Assembly: GCF_025847275.1 (NCBI RefSeq)
Contig: NZ_JAOZEV010000001.1
Span: 186,001-250,000 of the forward strand
Source of the DNA: Flavobacterium frigoritolerans
Lineage (GTDB): Bacteria > Bacteroidota > Bacteroidia > Flavobacteriales > Flavobacteriaceae
Length of the DNA: 64,000 bases
Direction: 5' to 3'
The notes below the pieces were generated by a model. That model made no database searches and was not told where the DNA came from. It was given only the letters and a program-made list of their open reading frames with translations. The translations under genes were made by a program, and so were the position numbers. Positions 19,353 to 27,459 of this stretch are shown in pieces (position 1 is the stretch's first letter; each line of letters starts with the position of its first letter).

Positions 19353-19483
19353 CTCTAATAAAAACCTTAAAAAAAAGTATTCTCATAGTATATTACTTCT
19401 TTATACGTTTTACTATATAAACGGTTAATTGAGTAAATGCTCTCACTATATATTAATACCGCAATTAGTAATATTACCCTAAA

Positions 19484-19514
19484 AACCTAAGTATGAGCAT
19501 ACTTAGGTTTTTTT
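19484..19514 (+). terminator. Terminator downstream of the YtxH cluster
   Basis: Perfect 11-bp stem AACCTAAGTAT / ATACTTAGGTT with loop GAGC, then a T-run to 19514. Confidence 0.85.
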
Positions 19515-19538
19515 ATTTAAAAAAACTTAAGACATAAA

Positions 19539-19570
19539 AAAATGCCTGACTAATTTTAGTCAGGCATTTT
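19539..19570 (-). terminator. prfA terminator
   Basis: Near-perfect palindrome AAAATGCCTGACTAA / TTTTAGTCAGGCATTTT, 36 bp after the prfA stop; T-rich on both sides. Confidence 0.85.
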
Positions 19571-19606
19571 ATATAATTTTAAAATCTAGTTTTTCAGCTT
19601 CTTATA

Positions 19607-20683
19607 TTAAAAAACTTCACTAGCTTCTTTTAATTTCTCAGTATTGTTAACCAATTGTAACTCGTCTACAATCTTCTGGATATCACCATTCATGATATTA
19701 CCCAAATCATATAACGTAAGCCCTACACGGTGATCTGTAACACGTCCTTGAGCATAGTTATACGTACGAATCTTAGCCGAACGGTCACCAGAACTTACTT
19801 GTGATGTACGCTTAGTAGCATCTTCAGCTTCTTTTTTGGCTAATTCTTGCTCATATAAACGAGAACGTAAAACACCTAATGCTTTGTCTTTATTTTTGTG
19901 TTGTGATTTTTGATCTTGACATTGTGCCACCAAACCTGTTGGAATATGCGTTAAACGCACTGCCGATTTAGTTGTATTTACCGATTGTCCTCCTGGTCCT
20001 GACGAACAGAAAAAGTCAACACGTACATCGTTCATATCAATTTGTACATCAAATTCTTCGGCTTCTGGAAGAACCATTACCGTAGCTGCCGATGTATGCA
20101 CACGCCCTTGAGTTTCTGTTTGAGGTACACGTTGTACACGGTGTACTCCTGCTTCAAACTTCAACGTTCCATAAACATCCTCACCAGTAACTTCAAAAAT
20201 CACCTCTTTAAATCCTCCCGATGTTCCCTCGTTCATATCTACAACCGAAGTTCTCCAACCACGATTCTCACAGTATTTTGTGTACATACGGAAAAGATCC
20301 CCAGCAAATATACTTGCCTCATCTCCACCCGTACCTGCACGAATCTCTACCATTACGTTTTTGGCATCTTCTGGATCTTTAGGAATCAACATAAACTTGA
20401 TTTCTTCCTCTAGTTCAGGTAATCTCTGCTTAGCTTCGTCTAATTGCATTTTGGCCATTTCGACCATATCGGCATCGCTACCATCTGAAATTATCTCATT
20501 AGCCTCGTCTATATTTGCCAACAAAAGCACGTACTCGTCGCGCTTTTCTGCCAATGCTTTTAAGTTCTTGTACTCTTGATTCAATTGCACATAACGTTTC
20601 TGATCCGCAATAACATCCGGTTGGATAATTAAATCCGAAATCTCGTCGAAACGTTGTTTTACTATTTGAAGTCTATCTAACAT
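19607..20683 (-). CDS. prfA: Peptide chain release factor 1
   Basis: Recognises UAA and UAG stop codons and triggers peptide release on the ribosome. The 358-residue protein carries the universal GGQ motif in [17 protein letters not shown] at about residues 231-233, the same place as in E. coli RF1, and the N-terminal helical domain typical of RF1 ([19 protein letters not shown]). Length is normal. The frame lacks the internal in-frame UGA that prfB genes carry. A TAATTTTG -7 box lies 24 bp upstream. Confidence 0.97.
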   Translation of the reverse strand: MLDRLQIVKQRFDEISDLIIQPDVIADQKRYVQLNQEYKNLKALAEKRDEYVLLLANIDEANEIISDGSDADMVEMAKMQLDEAKQRLPELEEEIKFMLIPKDPEDAKNVMVEIRAGTGGDEASIFAGDLFRMYTKYCENRGWRTSVVDMNEGTSGGFKEVIFEVTGEDVYGTLKFEAGVHRVQRVPQTETQGRVHTSAATVMVLPEAEEFDVQIDMNDVRVDFFCSSGPGGQSVNTTKSAVRLTHIPTGLVAQCQDQKSQHKNKDKALGVLRSRLYEQELAKKEAEDATKRTSQVSSGDRSAKIRTYNYAQGRVTDHRVGLTLYDLGNIMNGDIQKIVDELQLVNNTEKLKEASEVF

Positions 20684-20706
20684 TTTATGTATCCTTTTAT
20701 GGAGTG

Positions 20707-20714
20707 CAAAATTA
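20707..20714 (-). promoter_or_regulatory. prfA -7 element
   Basis: TAATTTTG on the minus strand, an exact TAnnTTTG match 24 bp from the start codon. No clear -33 box at 19 bp. Confidence 0.5.
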
Positions 20715-20804
20715 CAAAATTTTTGTTTAAAATTCTATCATTCAACTTTCAAGTTTTTCAAGAACCCTCCCACCCTTAATTTTATTGGAATTATAGCCTT
20801 TTTT

Positions 20805-20884
20805 GGGAGCTTTATCCTGCTATACATTTCAATCTTTTGTTCCGCTAAAGCTTCACAAAAGGATTTTCACTTCTATCAGGGCTA
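20805..20884 (-). ncRNA. Candidate structured RNA element upstream of prfA
   Basis: Read on the minus strand the element starts AGCCCTGATAGAAG and closes GCAGGATAAAGCTCCC. CCTG pairs with CAGG and AGC with GCT as an outer stem; inside, ATCCTTTTGT pairs with ACAAAAGAT as a second hairpin. From memory, sequences of this kind recur between genes in many Flavobacterium genomes, which points to a repeated structured element, perhaps a known Bacteroidota RNA motif such as Flavo-1. I could not confirm the family. The remainder of the 20684-20980 gap shows nothing else. Confidence 0.4.
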
Positions 20885-20980
20885 GAATTTTGTCTATTTA
20901 TGGTTTTCCGTAAACATGTTGAATTTTAAGGAGTTAGTTTTGGGAAACAATAAAACAAATGATAATTAAAACAATATAAC

Positions 20981-21550
20981 ATGAAACTCAACAAACCATT
21001 ACTTACATTTTTACTGCTTTCAATAATGTCAATAAACTATGCTCAACAAAAACCAAATTCTGAAACGAGACAATTTATTGATAACGCCGATATAACACAA
21101 GTAAATAAGAACTGGAATGTAAAAGCCGAATTTAAATCTGGACTTGGAGAGATAGTCTCTTTCTTTCCTGTTGAAGCAATTGATTTAAAATCAAATAAAA
21201 AAGTGAAGTCATTGCAAATGGATATGACTGTAATATACCAAAGTGGAGGAAAAAACAATAACTACTTCAAATCTTCATGGATTGATTTAGACGAAGTTGA
21301 TGAATTTATTTATTTTATAGAACAATACGTTATCCCGAATCTTAAAGATAAAACTGATAAGAAACAATCAACAACTTATATTTTTAACTCAAGAGAAATT
21401 ACATTCAGTTTCTATATTGAGAAAAGTGTACGAAGAATATCCATCTATTTAAAAGATAATGGTTCTACAGATAATGAGCATTATTTCTGGACTGAATCTC
21501 AAGTAAGTAAAATTCCTGAATTGCTTACAATGTTGAAGGAAGTTAAATAA
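20981..21550 (+). CDS. Exported hypothetical protein, 189 aa
   Basis: Not recognised. Signal peptide at 1-22 (LLTFLLLSIMSINYAQ), so the mature protein is periplasmic or surface-bound. The mature part has a YQSGGKNNNYFKSSWIDLDE segment, an acidic EVDEFIYFIEQYV helix and a final LPELLTML-like helix. It stands 10 bp before a lipoprotein gene, so the two probably form an operon. No link to the type VI island 1.6 kb downstream can be shown. Confidence 0.7.
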   Translation: MKLNKPLLTFLLLSIMSINYAQQKPNSETRQFIDNADITQVNKNWNVKAEFKSGLGEIVSFFPVEAIDLKSNKKVKSLQMDMTVIYQSGGKNNNYFKSSWIDLDEVDEFIYFIEQYVIPNLKDKTDKKQSTTYIFNSREITFSFYIEKSVRRISIYLKDNGSTDNEHYFWTESQVSKIPELLTMLKEVK

Positions 21551-21560
21551 TTTTCACAAC

Positions 21561-22004
21561 ATGAAATCAATTATATCTTTTTTAATTTTTCTTTTAATCA
21601 TTAGTTGCAAACAAAGTGAACAAAAAGAAGCTATCACAGAAGAACAAAATCAAACTCAAGAAATAAGTAAAGTTGAAGAAAACATTCCAAAAACTTTCAC
21701 TTATGAAGATATTGCTAGATATACAATGGCAGCTATTATGGATCAATCTCCAAAAATAATTAAAGCTACAAAAACCAATGATTTGTATTATGTATCATAC
21801 ACTAGAAAATCTGACAATCAAAAATATGAGTACAAAATAAAATTTAATGGAAATAAAATTCTTTGGGCAAATATTGATGGCAGATGGAGAAATTCTCAAT
21901 ATGATGAAAAAATAAGCTTTATCGAAAATGATGATAAACTTAATATAATTCAAATTTATGATGATGGTTCTGAATACATTAAAGAATATAAAAAAGGGGA
22001 ATAA
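21561..22004 (+). CDS. Lipoprotein with a GRWR-type domain
   Basis: A 147-residue lipoprotein: signal peptide ending IISCKQ with Cys16 as the lipidation site. After an acidic linker, residues of about 47-147 form a small beta-rich domain (YEDIARYTMAAIMDQSPKII, VSYTRKSDNQKYEYKIKF, WANIDGRWRN). Proteins with this pattern, including the GRWR motif and a final charged strand, are seen in many bacteria without a known function. It probably shares a transcript with the gene 10 bp upstream. Confidence 0.7.
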   Translation: MKSIISFLIFLLIISCKQSEQKEAITEEQNQTQEISKVEENIPKTFTYEDIARYTMAAIMDQSPKIIKATKTNDLYYVSYTRKSDNQKYEYKIKFNGNKILWANIDGRWRNSQYDEKISFIENDDKLNIIQIYDDGSEYIKEYKKGE

Positions 22005-22248
22005 AATCCAATAACACTGATTTTTACTTTCATTTCAGTATAAAACAGGTATTTATACGGGGTGGTTAGTTTAAATTAAAAGACGATGTTTGTTTTTATG
22101 AAAACTATCTATATAATATAAAGTGATGAAAATATATAATTTAGATTTTATAGATATATCTTTTCGATTAATTCAAGCGGGGCCCAATCTGCACACGTAG
22201 TAATTGCAAAATAAAATTTCAGAAAAAACTAATTTAATATAACAAAAA

Positions 22249-22731
22249 ATGGAAGATTTAATACTGTCACAATTTGAACAACAGAATTCATCTACGGGAG
22301 ACATGATAATGATGCGAAGTTTACGTAATGGAATAATTCAAAAGTTAAACCCTAAACAACAAGATGAAGTATTAAAATCAATTGATAGCTTAATTAATAG
22401 TGGATTTATAACCTATGAAAATGGCAAACTTGAATGCTTGAGATTAACAGAATTAGGATTTCAACGTTTGTACAAAAACAGTAAATCTACAGATGACATT
22501 GAAGAATTGATTTTAAATAAATTTAAACAACAAAATTCTAGAGCTAATGATATTGTACAGCTTAAGAATTTAAATTTTACGATATTTCAACAACTAAATC
22601 CAATAGAAAAAGATTTATTCTCTGATGCTATAAATAATTTACAAGCAAACGGCTATGTAACCTATGAGGGAAAAAATACTGCAATAGAATGCTTAAGATT
22701 AACAGACATAGGTTATGACAAATTATATTAG
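22249..22731 (+). CDS. Internally duplicated winged-helix-like protein
   Basis: A 160-residue cytoplasmic protein made of two copies of a module of about 75 residues. Copy 1 has EDLILSQFEQQNSSTGD, QKLNPKQQDEVLKSIDSLI and LECLRLTELGFQRLY; copy 2 has EELILNKFKQQNSRAND, QQLNPIEKDLFSDAINNL and IECLRLTDIGYDKLY. Each copy reads as helix, helix, helix, then a short wing (GFITYENGKLECL), as in winged-helix domains. A DNA-binding or adaptor role is plausible but unproved. Family not recognised. Confidence 0.65.
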   Translation: MEDLILSQFEQQNSSTGDMIMMRSLRNGIIQKLNPKQQDEVLKSIDSLINSGFITYENGKLECLRLTELGFQRLYKNSKSTDDIEELILNKFKQQNSRANDIVQLKNLNFTIFQQLNPIEKDLFSDAINNLQANGYVTYEGKNTAIECLRLTDIGYDKLY

Positions 22732-22779
22732 ATTTTCAACTTATTATGCGAATATATTTCCCCGCTGGCGTGGTAATAC

Positions 22780-22840
22780 TTATTTTGTATTAGATTCCAA
22801 ATGAAGTTTATGCAAATTATCCAATAATACTCGCTCTACA
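22780..22840 (-). pseudogene. 3' remnant of the 58-aa small-gene family
   Basis: Minus-strand reading gives VLLDNLHKLHLESNTK and a stop at 22780-22782, matching the end of the intact gene at 32431-32607 (MVLLDNLHKIHL). Upstream of this the similarity is lost. Only the tail survives. The rest of 22732-23108 is AT-rich and shows no gene. Confidence 0.55.
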
Positions 22841-23108
22841 AAATATTCCTTATCAAAAGTCACAGTCGCAAAGTAAAATAAAGTAAAGCCTCCTGATTCC
22901 TATTGTTGAGTATAAAAAATTAATTTAAAAAAGTCGGAACAAGCACGAAACAAAGAAACTTCAAATAGCCTCTTATTCTTATTATTCATTTACTTAAAAA
23001 ACGTAGTAAAACTTAGGTTTTACCGCGTTTTTTTATGGAACAAATCGTGCTATCTAATAGCAATCGGGTACTTTATTTAGGTTTTATCCTTCAAAAAATA
23101 TCATTTAA

Positions 23109-23140
23109 TTGTAAAAATTATAGCTTTTTACTTATATTTA
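23109..23140 (+). promoter_or_regulatory. Promoter of the TssD-fused effector
   Basis: TTG at 23109-23111 and TATATTTA at 23133-23140 (one mismatch to TAnnTTTG) with a 21-bp spacer. Transcription would begin near 23147, about 26 nt before the ATG at 23173, and downstream of the alternative start at 23035. Confidence 0.45.
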
Positions 23141-23172
23141 CAGCCGTTAAAATAATAAAAAGAAATAGATTT

Positions 23173-24843
23173 ATGACCTCAGCTAAATTATTTATTTTAG
23201 GAGAAGAACGAGAATTACTATGGATAAACACCAATTATTATAGAAGTACGAGAGCAGATGGCTCACCAACTAGTGATACCGAAGGAGGCTTTCTGAGCCT
23301 AAGTTTTATGTCACAAGAAAACGATGATGTATTTTGGCATAACATGACAAAGACCGTTGAAAAAGAAACGGACAGAATGGAAAAAGGAGAAGTACATTTT
23401 TATAACAAAGGCGATGAAGATATTCCGATAAGAAAATATAAATTTAGTGATGCGTATTTGATAGAGTATTCAGAAGTATTTAATACTGATGAAACAGAAA
23501 GCATGCACATTGTTTTAACCATATCTCCTGCAATTCAGGATTATGGGGCAGAATTGGTAAAATACTGGAATAAATCTTGGATTCCGCCAAGTGAACCCGT
23601 TTTTTATGTACCTAAACAAGAGAAAAAGGAAACCAGAGTAAAAACAATAAAATGTGTTACAACTCTTGATTTAGGTTCTACTAATGATGGTACAGGAACA
23701 AACCAACAGCAAGGAATGCTTTATGGGGAAACCTACGAGTTTAAAGTAACCGAGTATACCGAGGGAATTCCAGAAAATAAATCGTCGATAAACTGGATGT
23801 ACAGATTCCATAACTTATCTGAAAACAAGTGGATAGAAAAAAAACTTTCTCCAGTAGGCGACACACTAAAATTTACTGTAAACGAAAAAGATATGTGCGG
23901 TCGTTTTGTGTATATTAGAGCTTACATAAAAGATGCTGAAAACGAAGGAGAACTTAAAGTTTGGAAACACAATAGGTTTAGATTTTTTGATAGAATGATT
24001 GTTCATAAGCAAATAAAAAACCGTGTTAATGACCCTTGGAAGATTAATCAAGCACAAACTTCACTTTGTGGCATGGCTGCCTTGTATTATGCAATGGCAA
24101 AGCGTGACCCAAAAGGATATGAGAAACTTGCCAAAGAATTGTTTAGAACAGGAGAATATGCAATTGGTAGTTATATAATTAAACCCCATGAAAAAGCTTT
24201 AAGCATGTATGATGTAAAGCCAAGTGATGTAGCATATAAAGCAATGAGGATCCCAGAAATAGATTGGATAGTTCTTGCCACAACCCGAAGCAAAGAAAGT
24301 TTAAACGATTATTTTGTGTACAATGGTTTTGAAAATGGTGATATTGATATGTTAAAAGGAGCAAATTGGCCTGAGATGTTAACCAGAATGTGTAAAGAAG
24401 TTGCAGGTTTTAGTAATGCAGAAGCAATTGATTTAGGTTTGCTACAAATTGCTGATAAAAAAGGAATGTCCGGAAAATTAAACGATGCTATTGGCGATAT
24501 GGATATTATGCATCTTAAAATCATTGACCGAAAGTACAAACAAGGACATACTATCCTAATGATGATAGACAGCGATATGATTGAAGATAAAGCTGGTTAT
24601 AACCCAAAAGCTTTAACAACAAACGTACATTGGGTGGTTTATGAGGGAGGATTGTTTTTTATTGATGTAGGAGATAGTCGATTTGTAGGTTTTAGTATTT
24701 ATACTTGGGGGTTTGACCCAGTAACTCAAGAAGATGAATTTGGAAGTAAAGCAAGGATTGAACACATATTAATTCGTGAGAAACAAAGAATTTCTATTGA
24801 ATCATTTAAAAGTAATTATTATGGATACATTGAAGTGTTTTAG
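23173..24843 (+). CDS. Type VI secretion tube protein TssD/Hcp fused to a cysteine-hydrolase-like toxin
   Basis: An evolved Hcp of 556 residues. Residues 1-140 match Bacteroidota TssD (subtype iii T6SS tube protein): MTSAKLFILGEERELLWIN, GGFLSLSFMSQ, KGEVHFYNKGDE, KFSDAYLIEYSEVF and MHIVLTISPAIQDYG. Residues of about 155-262 form a beta-sandwich linker (YGETYEFKVTEYTEG). Residues 265-556 form the toxin part: Cys299 in QTSLCGMAALYYAMA and His486 in NVHWVVYEGGL are placed as in papain-like folds, with Asp498 or Asp501 as a possible third residue. I start it at 23173 because TssD proteins begin here; a frame from 23035 adds 46 unrelated residues. The last 23 bp overlap the first immunity gene. 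Protease versus peptidoglycan amidase is open. Confidence 0.85.
   Translation: MTSAKLFILGEERELLWINTNYYRSTRADGSPTSDTEGGFLSLSFMSQENDDVFWHNMTKTVEKETDRMEKGEVHFYNKGDEDIPIRKYKFSDAYLIEYSEVFNTDETESMHIVLTISPAIQDYGAELVKYWNKSWIPPSEPVFYVPKQEKKETRVKTIKCVTTLDLGSTNDGTGTNQQQGMLYGETYEFKVTEYTEGIPENKSSINWMYRFHNLSENKWIEKKLSPVGDTLKFTVNEKDMCGRFVYIRAYIKDAENEGELKVWKHNRFRFFDRMIVHKQIKNRVNDPWKINQAQTSLCGMAALYYAMAKRDPKGYEKLAKELFRTGEYAIGSYIIKPHEKALSMYDVKPSDVAYKAMRIPEIDWIVLATTRSKESLNDYFVYNGFENGDIDMLKGANWPEMLTRMCKEVAGFSNAEAIDLGLLQIADKKGMSGKLNDAIGDMDIMHLKIIDRKYKQGHTILMMIDSDMIEDKAGYNPKALTTNVHWVVYEGGLFFIDVGDSRFVGFSIYTWGFDPVTQEDEFGSKARIEHILIREKQRISIESFKSNYYGYIEVF
24440..24653 (+). repeat. Effector segment duplicated at 27979-28192
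   Basis: About 214 bp encoding LLQIADKKGMSGKLNDAIGD through HWVVYEGGL is almost identical in nucleotide sequence to 27979-28192 (offset 3539 bp); only a handful of differences were seen by eye. After the repeat the two copies diverge, then agree again at the last 45 bp. Confidence 0.9.
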
Positions 24844-25324
24844 TTTAGTGTGCATTATTTTGTTATTCACAAGTTGTGATGAATATTATAAAGAAGATTA
24901 CTCGTTTGATGGGATATATTTAAGAGAATGGGATTCGTCGATATGTCCCAAAAAAATAGTTTTTGAGAAATATGCAAAGAACTCAAACTTGAAAAATTTG
25001 ATTCAAAAAGATTCTAACTTTAATATTGAGGGTTGCAATAGATCTAAGTCTAAGTTTAATCAAAGGATATTTACACCTTCCACACTCTATTCAGGTCAAA
25101 TAAATTATGATATAAAATTAATTATTGATGATAGCCTGCAATATGAAATAACTAACATTAAGAGTAAATTAGACACGACAAGTTTTACATTTACTTTAGG
25201 TCGGAAATATTATATAGATAATAGAATTTACTCAATGATGGTTAATGGCCATAAATTAGACAATAAAGATGCGAAAAATAATATTTGGATTCCAACAAAA
25301 ATAGGAAAGATTATAAAGAAATAA
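24821..25324 (+). CDS. Candidate immunity lipoprotein 1 (family I)
   Basis: A 167-residue lipoprotein: MDTLKCFSLVCIILLFTSCD with lipobox FTSC (Cys19), so it is anchored in the envelope. The mature protein has the family I features: REWDSSICPKKIVFEKY, GQINYDIKLIIDDSLQYEIT, NRIYSMMVNGHKLDNK and the end IPTKIGKIIKK. The ATG lies inside the last codons of the TssD effector (23-bp overlap), the arrangement expected of an effector/immunity pair with translational coupling. Being the gene directly coupled to the intact effector, it is the best candidate for the cognate immunity protein. An upstream in-frame GTG at 24776 was not used. Function is inferred from position only. Confidence 0.8.
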   Translation: MDTLKCFSLVCIILLFTSCDEYYKEDYSFDGIYLREWDSSICPKKIVFEKYAKNSNLKNLIQKDSNFNIEGCNRSKSKFNQRIFTPSTLYSGQINYDIKLIIDDSLQYEITNIKSKLDTTSFTFTLGRKYYIDNRIYSMMVNGHKLDNKDAKNNIWIPTKIGKIIKK

Positions 25325-25335
25325 TTATACTGAGA

Positions 25336-25380
25336 GAATCATTTAAAAGTAATTATTATGGGTATATTGAAATGTTTTAG
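25336..25380 (+). repeat. Effector-tail remnant before immunity gene 2
   Basis: Reads ESFKSNYYGYIEMF then stop, nearly the same as the real effector end ESFKSNYYGYIEVF at 24799-24843. No effector frame precedes it. Similar remnants lie at 25862, 26408, 27421, 28338, 28911, 29490 and 30164, each running into the next start codon. Confidence 0.85.
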
Positions 25381-25849
25381 TTTAGTGTTCATTATTTTGT
25401 TATTCACAAGTTGTGATGAATATTATAATGAAAATTATTCGTTTAATACAATTTTGGTTAGAGAGTGGAATTCTCCAATTTGCCCAGAAAAAATTGTATT
25501 AGAGAAATATACTAAGAATTCAAATTTTATAGATTTAACAGGAAAGGACCCTGATTTTAACATTATCTGTGATTCCATAAATAAACAAATAATATTAAGT
25601 CCATATTTTCCTTATATAAATAAAATAAATTATGATATAAGATTAATAATCAATGACAGTTTAGAGTATAAAATAACAGATATTAAGAGTAAATTAGATA
25701 CTACACATTATACATTTACATTAGGAAGGAAGTATTATATAAATAATAGAATTTACTCAATGATGATTAATGGTCATAAGTCAGATAATAAACATGCTGA
25801 CACAAATATTATTATACCATCTGAGCAAGGACATGCCCTAAAGAAATAA
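25358..25849 (+). CDS. Candidate immunity lipoprotein 2 (family I)
   Basis: A 163-residue paralogue of the first immunity candidate. The signal peptide and front (CFSLVFIILLFTSCDEYY) are almost identical to gene 1, and KINYDIRLIINDSLEYKITD and NRIYSMMINGHKSDNK follow. It differs in the middle (IICDSINKQIILSPYFPYIN) and at the end, where the family ending IPTKIGKIIKK is replaced by IPSEQGHALKK. The ATG lies inside an effector-tail remnant, 33 bp after gene 1. It may protect against a variant toxin no longer encoded here. Confidence 0.78.
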   Translation: MGILKCFSLVFIILLFTSCDEYYNENYSFNTILVREWNSPICPEKIVLEKYTKNSNFIDLTGKDPDFNIICDSINKQIILSPYFPYINKINYDIRLIINDSLEYKITDIKSKLDTTHYTFTLGRKYYINNRIYSMMINGHKSDNKHADTNIIIPSEQGHALKK

Positions 25850-25883
25850 TTATAGCGTGTAGTAACATTTAAAAGCAACTATT

Positions 25884-26387
25884 ATGGGTATATTGAAATA
25901 TATTAGTTTATCACTATGCTTTATTCTTATAAATTGTAAGAGAATCGAATATACAAAAGTTGATAAGTCATTCTATGATATCTATTTGAGAAAATGGAAT
26001 TCATCGATTTGTCCCAAAAAAATTGTATTAGAAAAGTATGTTAAAAATTCTAATTTCAAAATTTTGACAAGTAGCTATTCTGATTTTGAAGTTATGGATT
26101 GTGATTCAATACATTTTGAATCTAATCAAAGGATCCTTAGACCAAATATCGAATTTGTAGGTCCCATAAATTATGATATACGGTTAATTATTGATGACAG
26201 TATTCAATATAGAATTACCGATGTTGTTAATAAAATTGATACAGTTTTCTCTGGCGGTCGACCAGGAGATTTTATTATAATGAATAATATAAAATCACTT
26301 GTTGTTAACGGTCATAAACTAGATAATAAAAATGCATCATTGAGTATCGAAATTCCAACCAAGATAGGAAAGATTATAAAGAAATAA
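25884..26387 (+). CDS. Candidate immunity lipoprotein 3 (family I)
   Basis: A 167-residue family I lipoprotein with Cys at the end of LCFILINC. Conserved blocks: RKWNSSICPKKIVLEKYVKN, GPINYDIRLIIDDSIQYRIT, NNIKSLVVNGHKLDNK, IEIPTKIGKIIKK. It differs from genes 1 and 2 by an RPGDFIIMNN segment in place of the GRKYYIDNRIYS region, which it shares with gene 4 at 28360. Its last third lies in a 262-bp stretch nearly identical to 29363-29624, so the C-terminal end matches that of gene 5. This mosaic pattern suggests gene conversion within the array. Confidence 0.78.
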   Translation: MGILKYISLSLCFILINCKRIEYTKVDKSFYDIYLRKWNSSICPKKIVLEKYVKNSNFKILTSSYSDFEVMDCDSIHFESNQRILRPNIEFVGPINYDIRLIIDDSIQYRITDVVNKIDTVFSGGRPGDFIIMNNIKSLVVNGHKLDNKNASLSIEIPTKIGKIIKK

Positions 26388-26542
26388 GTAAAGCAATAAT
26401 TTCTATCGAGTTATTTAAAAGTAATTATTATGGATATATCGAAGCAAATTAAAAAGAAACCAAGATTACTATTTTTTATGATTGTTATTCTATTTTTTTC
26501 TTGTCAAGCAAAAGTGGATTGTGATGAAGATGGAAGAACATA
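26281..26542 (+). repeat. 262-bp near-identical direct repeat, copy A
   Basis: Matches 29363-29624 (offset 3082 bp) with four differences seen by eye. It spans the end of a family I immunity gene, the spacer, an effector-tail remnant and the start of a family II gene. Copy A breaks off where the family II gene becomes truncated. Confidence 0.9.
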
Positions 26543-26543
26543 A
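26430..26543 (+). pseudogene. Truncated family II immunity lipoprotein
   Basis: Encodes MDISKQIKKKPRLLFFMIVI and the lipobox FFSCQ, then stops after 37 residues. The full copy at 29512 continues in the same frame beyond this point for a further 100 residues. The break coincides with the end of the 262-bp repeat, so the gene was cut by a recombination event. Only a lipopeptide stub remains. Confidence 0.8.
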
Positions 26544-26694
26544 AAAAAATGCATATAAAAACTGGTCGAACTTTTATACATTAGAAGAGTCATTTTTTGA
26601 ATCTGTTTCAGTATTCAAAGAGGATTTCGGTACAACTATAATTTATAAGTCAACTTCATTTAGTTATGAAAATAATTCTGCTGGTAATTTATGA
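26530..26694 (+). CDS. Small 54-aa frame, possibly the tail of another lost effector
   Basis: From ATG 26530 the frame gives MEEHKKNAYKNWSNFYTLEE and ends SFSYENNSAGNL. Its stop overlaps the next start as ATGA (26691-26694), the coupling expected between an effector end and its immunity gene. There is no signal peptide. It may be the surviving C-terminus of an unrelated effector, or a real small gene. I do not recognise it. Confidence 0.4.
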   Translation: MEEHKKNAYKNWSNFYTLEESFFESVSVFKEDFGTTIIYKSTSFSYENNSAGNL

Positions 26695-27218
26695 AAATAG
26701 CAACATTTTTTTTCTGTTTTTTATTTGGTATAGCATATTCACATTCTCAGAATAAAACTAAAAATTTTATTCAGAAAAATATCGAATCCTGTAGAATACC
26801 AATTAATGATTCTTTAAGTGTATATCACATTCATGAAAAGTTATATAATAACGATATCAAATTAGTTCTAAAAACCGAGAACGTACTTACGAAAGAATGC
26901 CTTAACTACAATATTGCAGACGAACATATTAAGAAGGCTGACGTTTTTATAAACCCCATAATTAAAATAAACAATTGGGCAATTGGGGACATTAGTTTAA
27001 CGGGTTTTACAAATCTAATTCCTAAAAGAATAAGTGCTTTAAAAAAAATAAATTATACAGTTATAATAATTGAATTATATAGTTTTTCATATTCAACTAT
27101 TGGAAGTGGGTATATTTACCTGTGCTTTAAAGTAGGCACAAAAGGAAATGTAATTGAGAATAAAATCTTAGAATTAAAAGAGGAAATGAAGACAAATCGA
27201 TATAATAAAATTTTCTAA
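26691..27218 (+). CDS. Exported protein, candidate immunity (single-copy type)
   Basis: A 175-residue protein with a signal peptide (MKIATFFFCFLFGIAYSHSQ) and no lipobox, so periplasmic. The mature part includes NIESCRIPINDSLSVYHIHE, GDISLTGFTNLIPKR and a long beta-rich YTVIIIELYSFSYSTIG segment. It shares no visible similarity with families I or II. It starts by ATGA overlap with the 54-residue frame and sits within the immunity array, hence the guess; the family is not recognised. Confidence 0.6.
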   Translation: MKIATFFFCFLFGIAYSHSQNKTKNFIQKNIESCRIPINDSLSVYHIHEKLYNNDIKLVLKTENVLTKECLNYNIADEHIKKADVFINPIIKINNWAIGDISLTGFTNLIPKRISALKKINYTVIIIELYSFSYSTIGSGYIYLCFKVGTKGNVIENKILELKEEMKTNRYNKIF

Positions 27219-27233
27219 AGGCAATTTAACCAA

Positions 27234-27431
27234 ATGAAAAAGGGTAAATTAATTATTGGTATTTTATTTATTATTGTCTCTTCATGTAAAATTGTCAATA
27301 ACGATTATTTGATTATTCATTCTAATGATAAGAATGTATCTATTCGTCATTATTTTCATAAAAACAATAACGAGTATGCCAGAGTTTATGGCAATAACAA
27401 AGAAAATGATTCAATTACATTTTATGAATAA
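27234..27431 (+). CDS. Small lipoprotein in the immunity array
   Basis: A 65-residue lipoprotein, MKKGKLIIGILFIIVSSCKI with Cys18 in the lipobox, and a short polar mature part (HSNDKNVSIRHYFHKNNNEY). It follows the previous gene by 15 bp. Its 3' end overlaps an effector-tail remnant read in another frame (FMNNYNGYIKIK, 27421-27459), so this gene may itself be shortened by the recombination that placed that remnant. No function can be assigned. Confidence 0.5.
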   Translation: MKKGKLIIGILFIIVSSCKIVNNDYLIIHSNDKNVSIRHYFHKNNNEYARVYGNNKENDSITFYE

Positions 27432-27459
27432 TTATAACGGATATATTAAAATAAAGTAA
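27421..27459 (+). repeat. Effector-tail remnant, divergent copy
   Basis: Reads FMNNYNGYIKIK then TAA, resembling FKSNYYGYIEIY. The stop codon overlaps the next start codon as TAATG. It is the most divergent of the tails together with the one at 30164. Confidence 0.6.

Noticed and set aside
23035-23172. 46-residue N-terminal extension of the TssD effector
   Set aside because: It has no TssD-like sequence, precedes the likely promoter, and the family begins at the ATG at 23173.
24776-24820. GTG start that would lengthen the first immunity lipoprotein by 15 residues
   Set aside because: It would put charged residues ahead of the lipoprotein signal; all paralogues start at the ATG equivalent to 24821.
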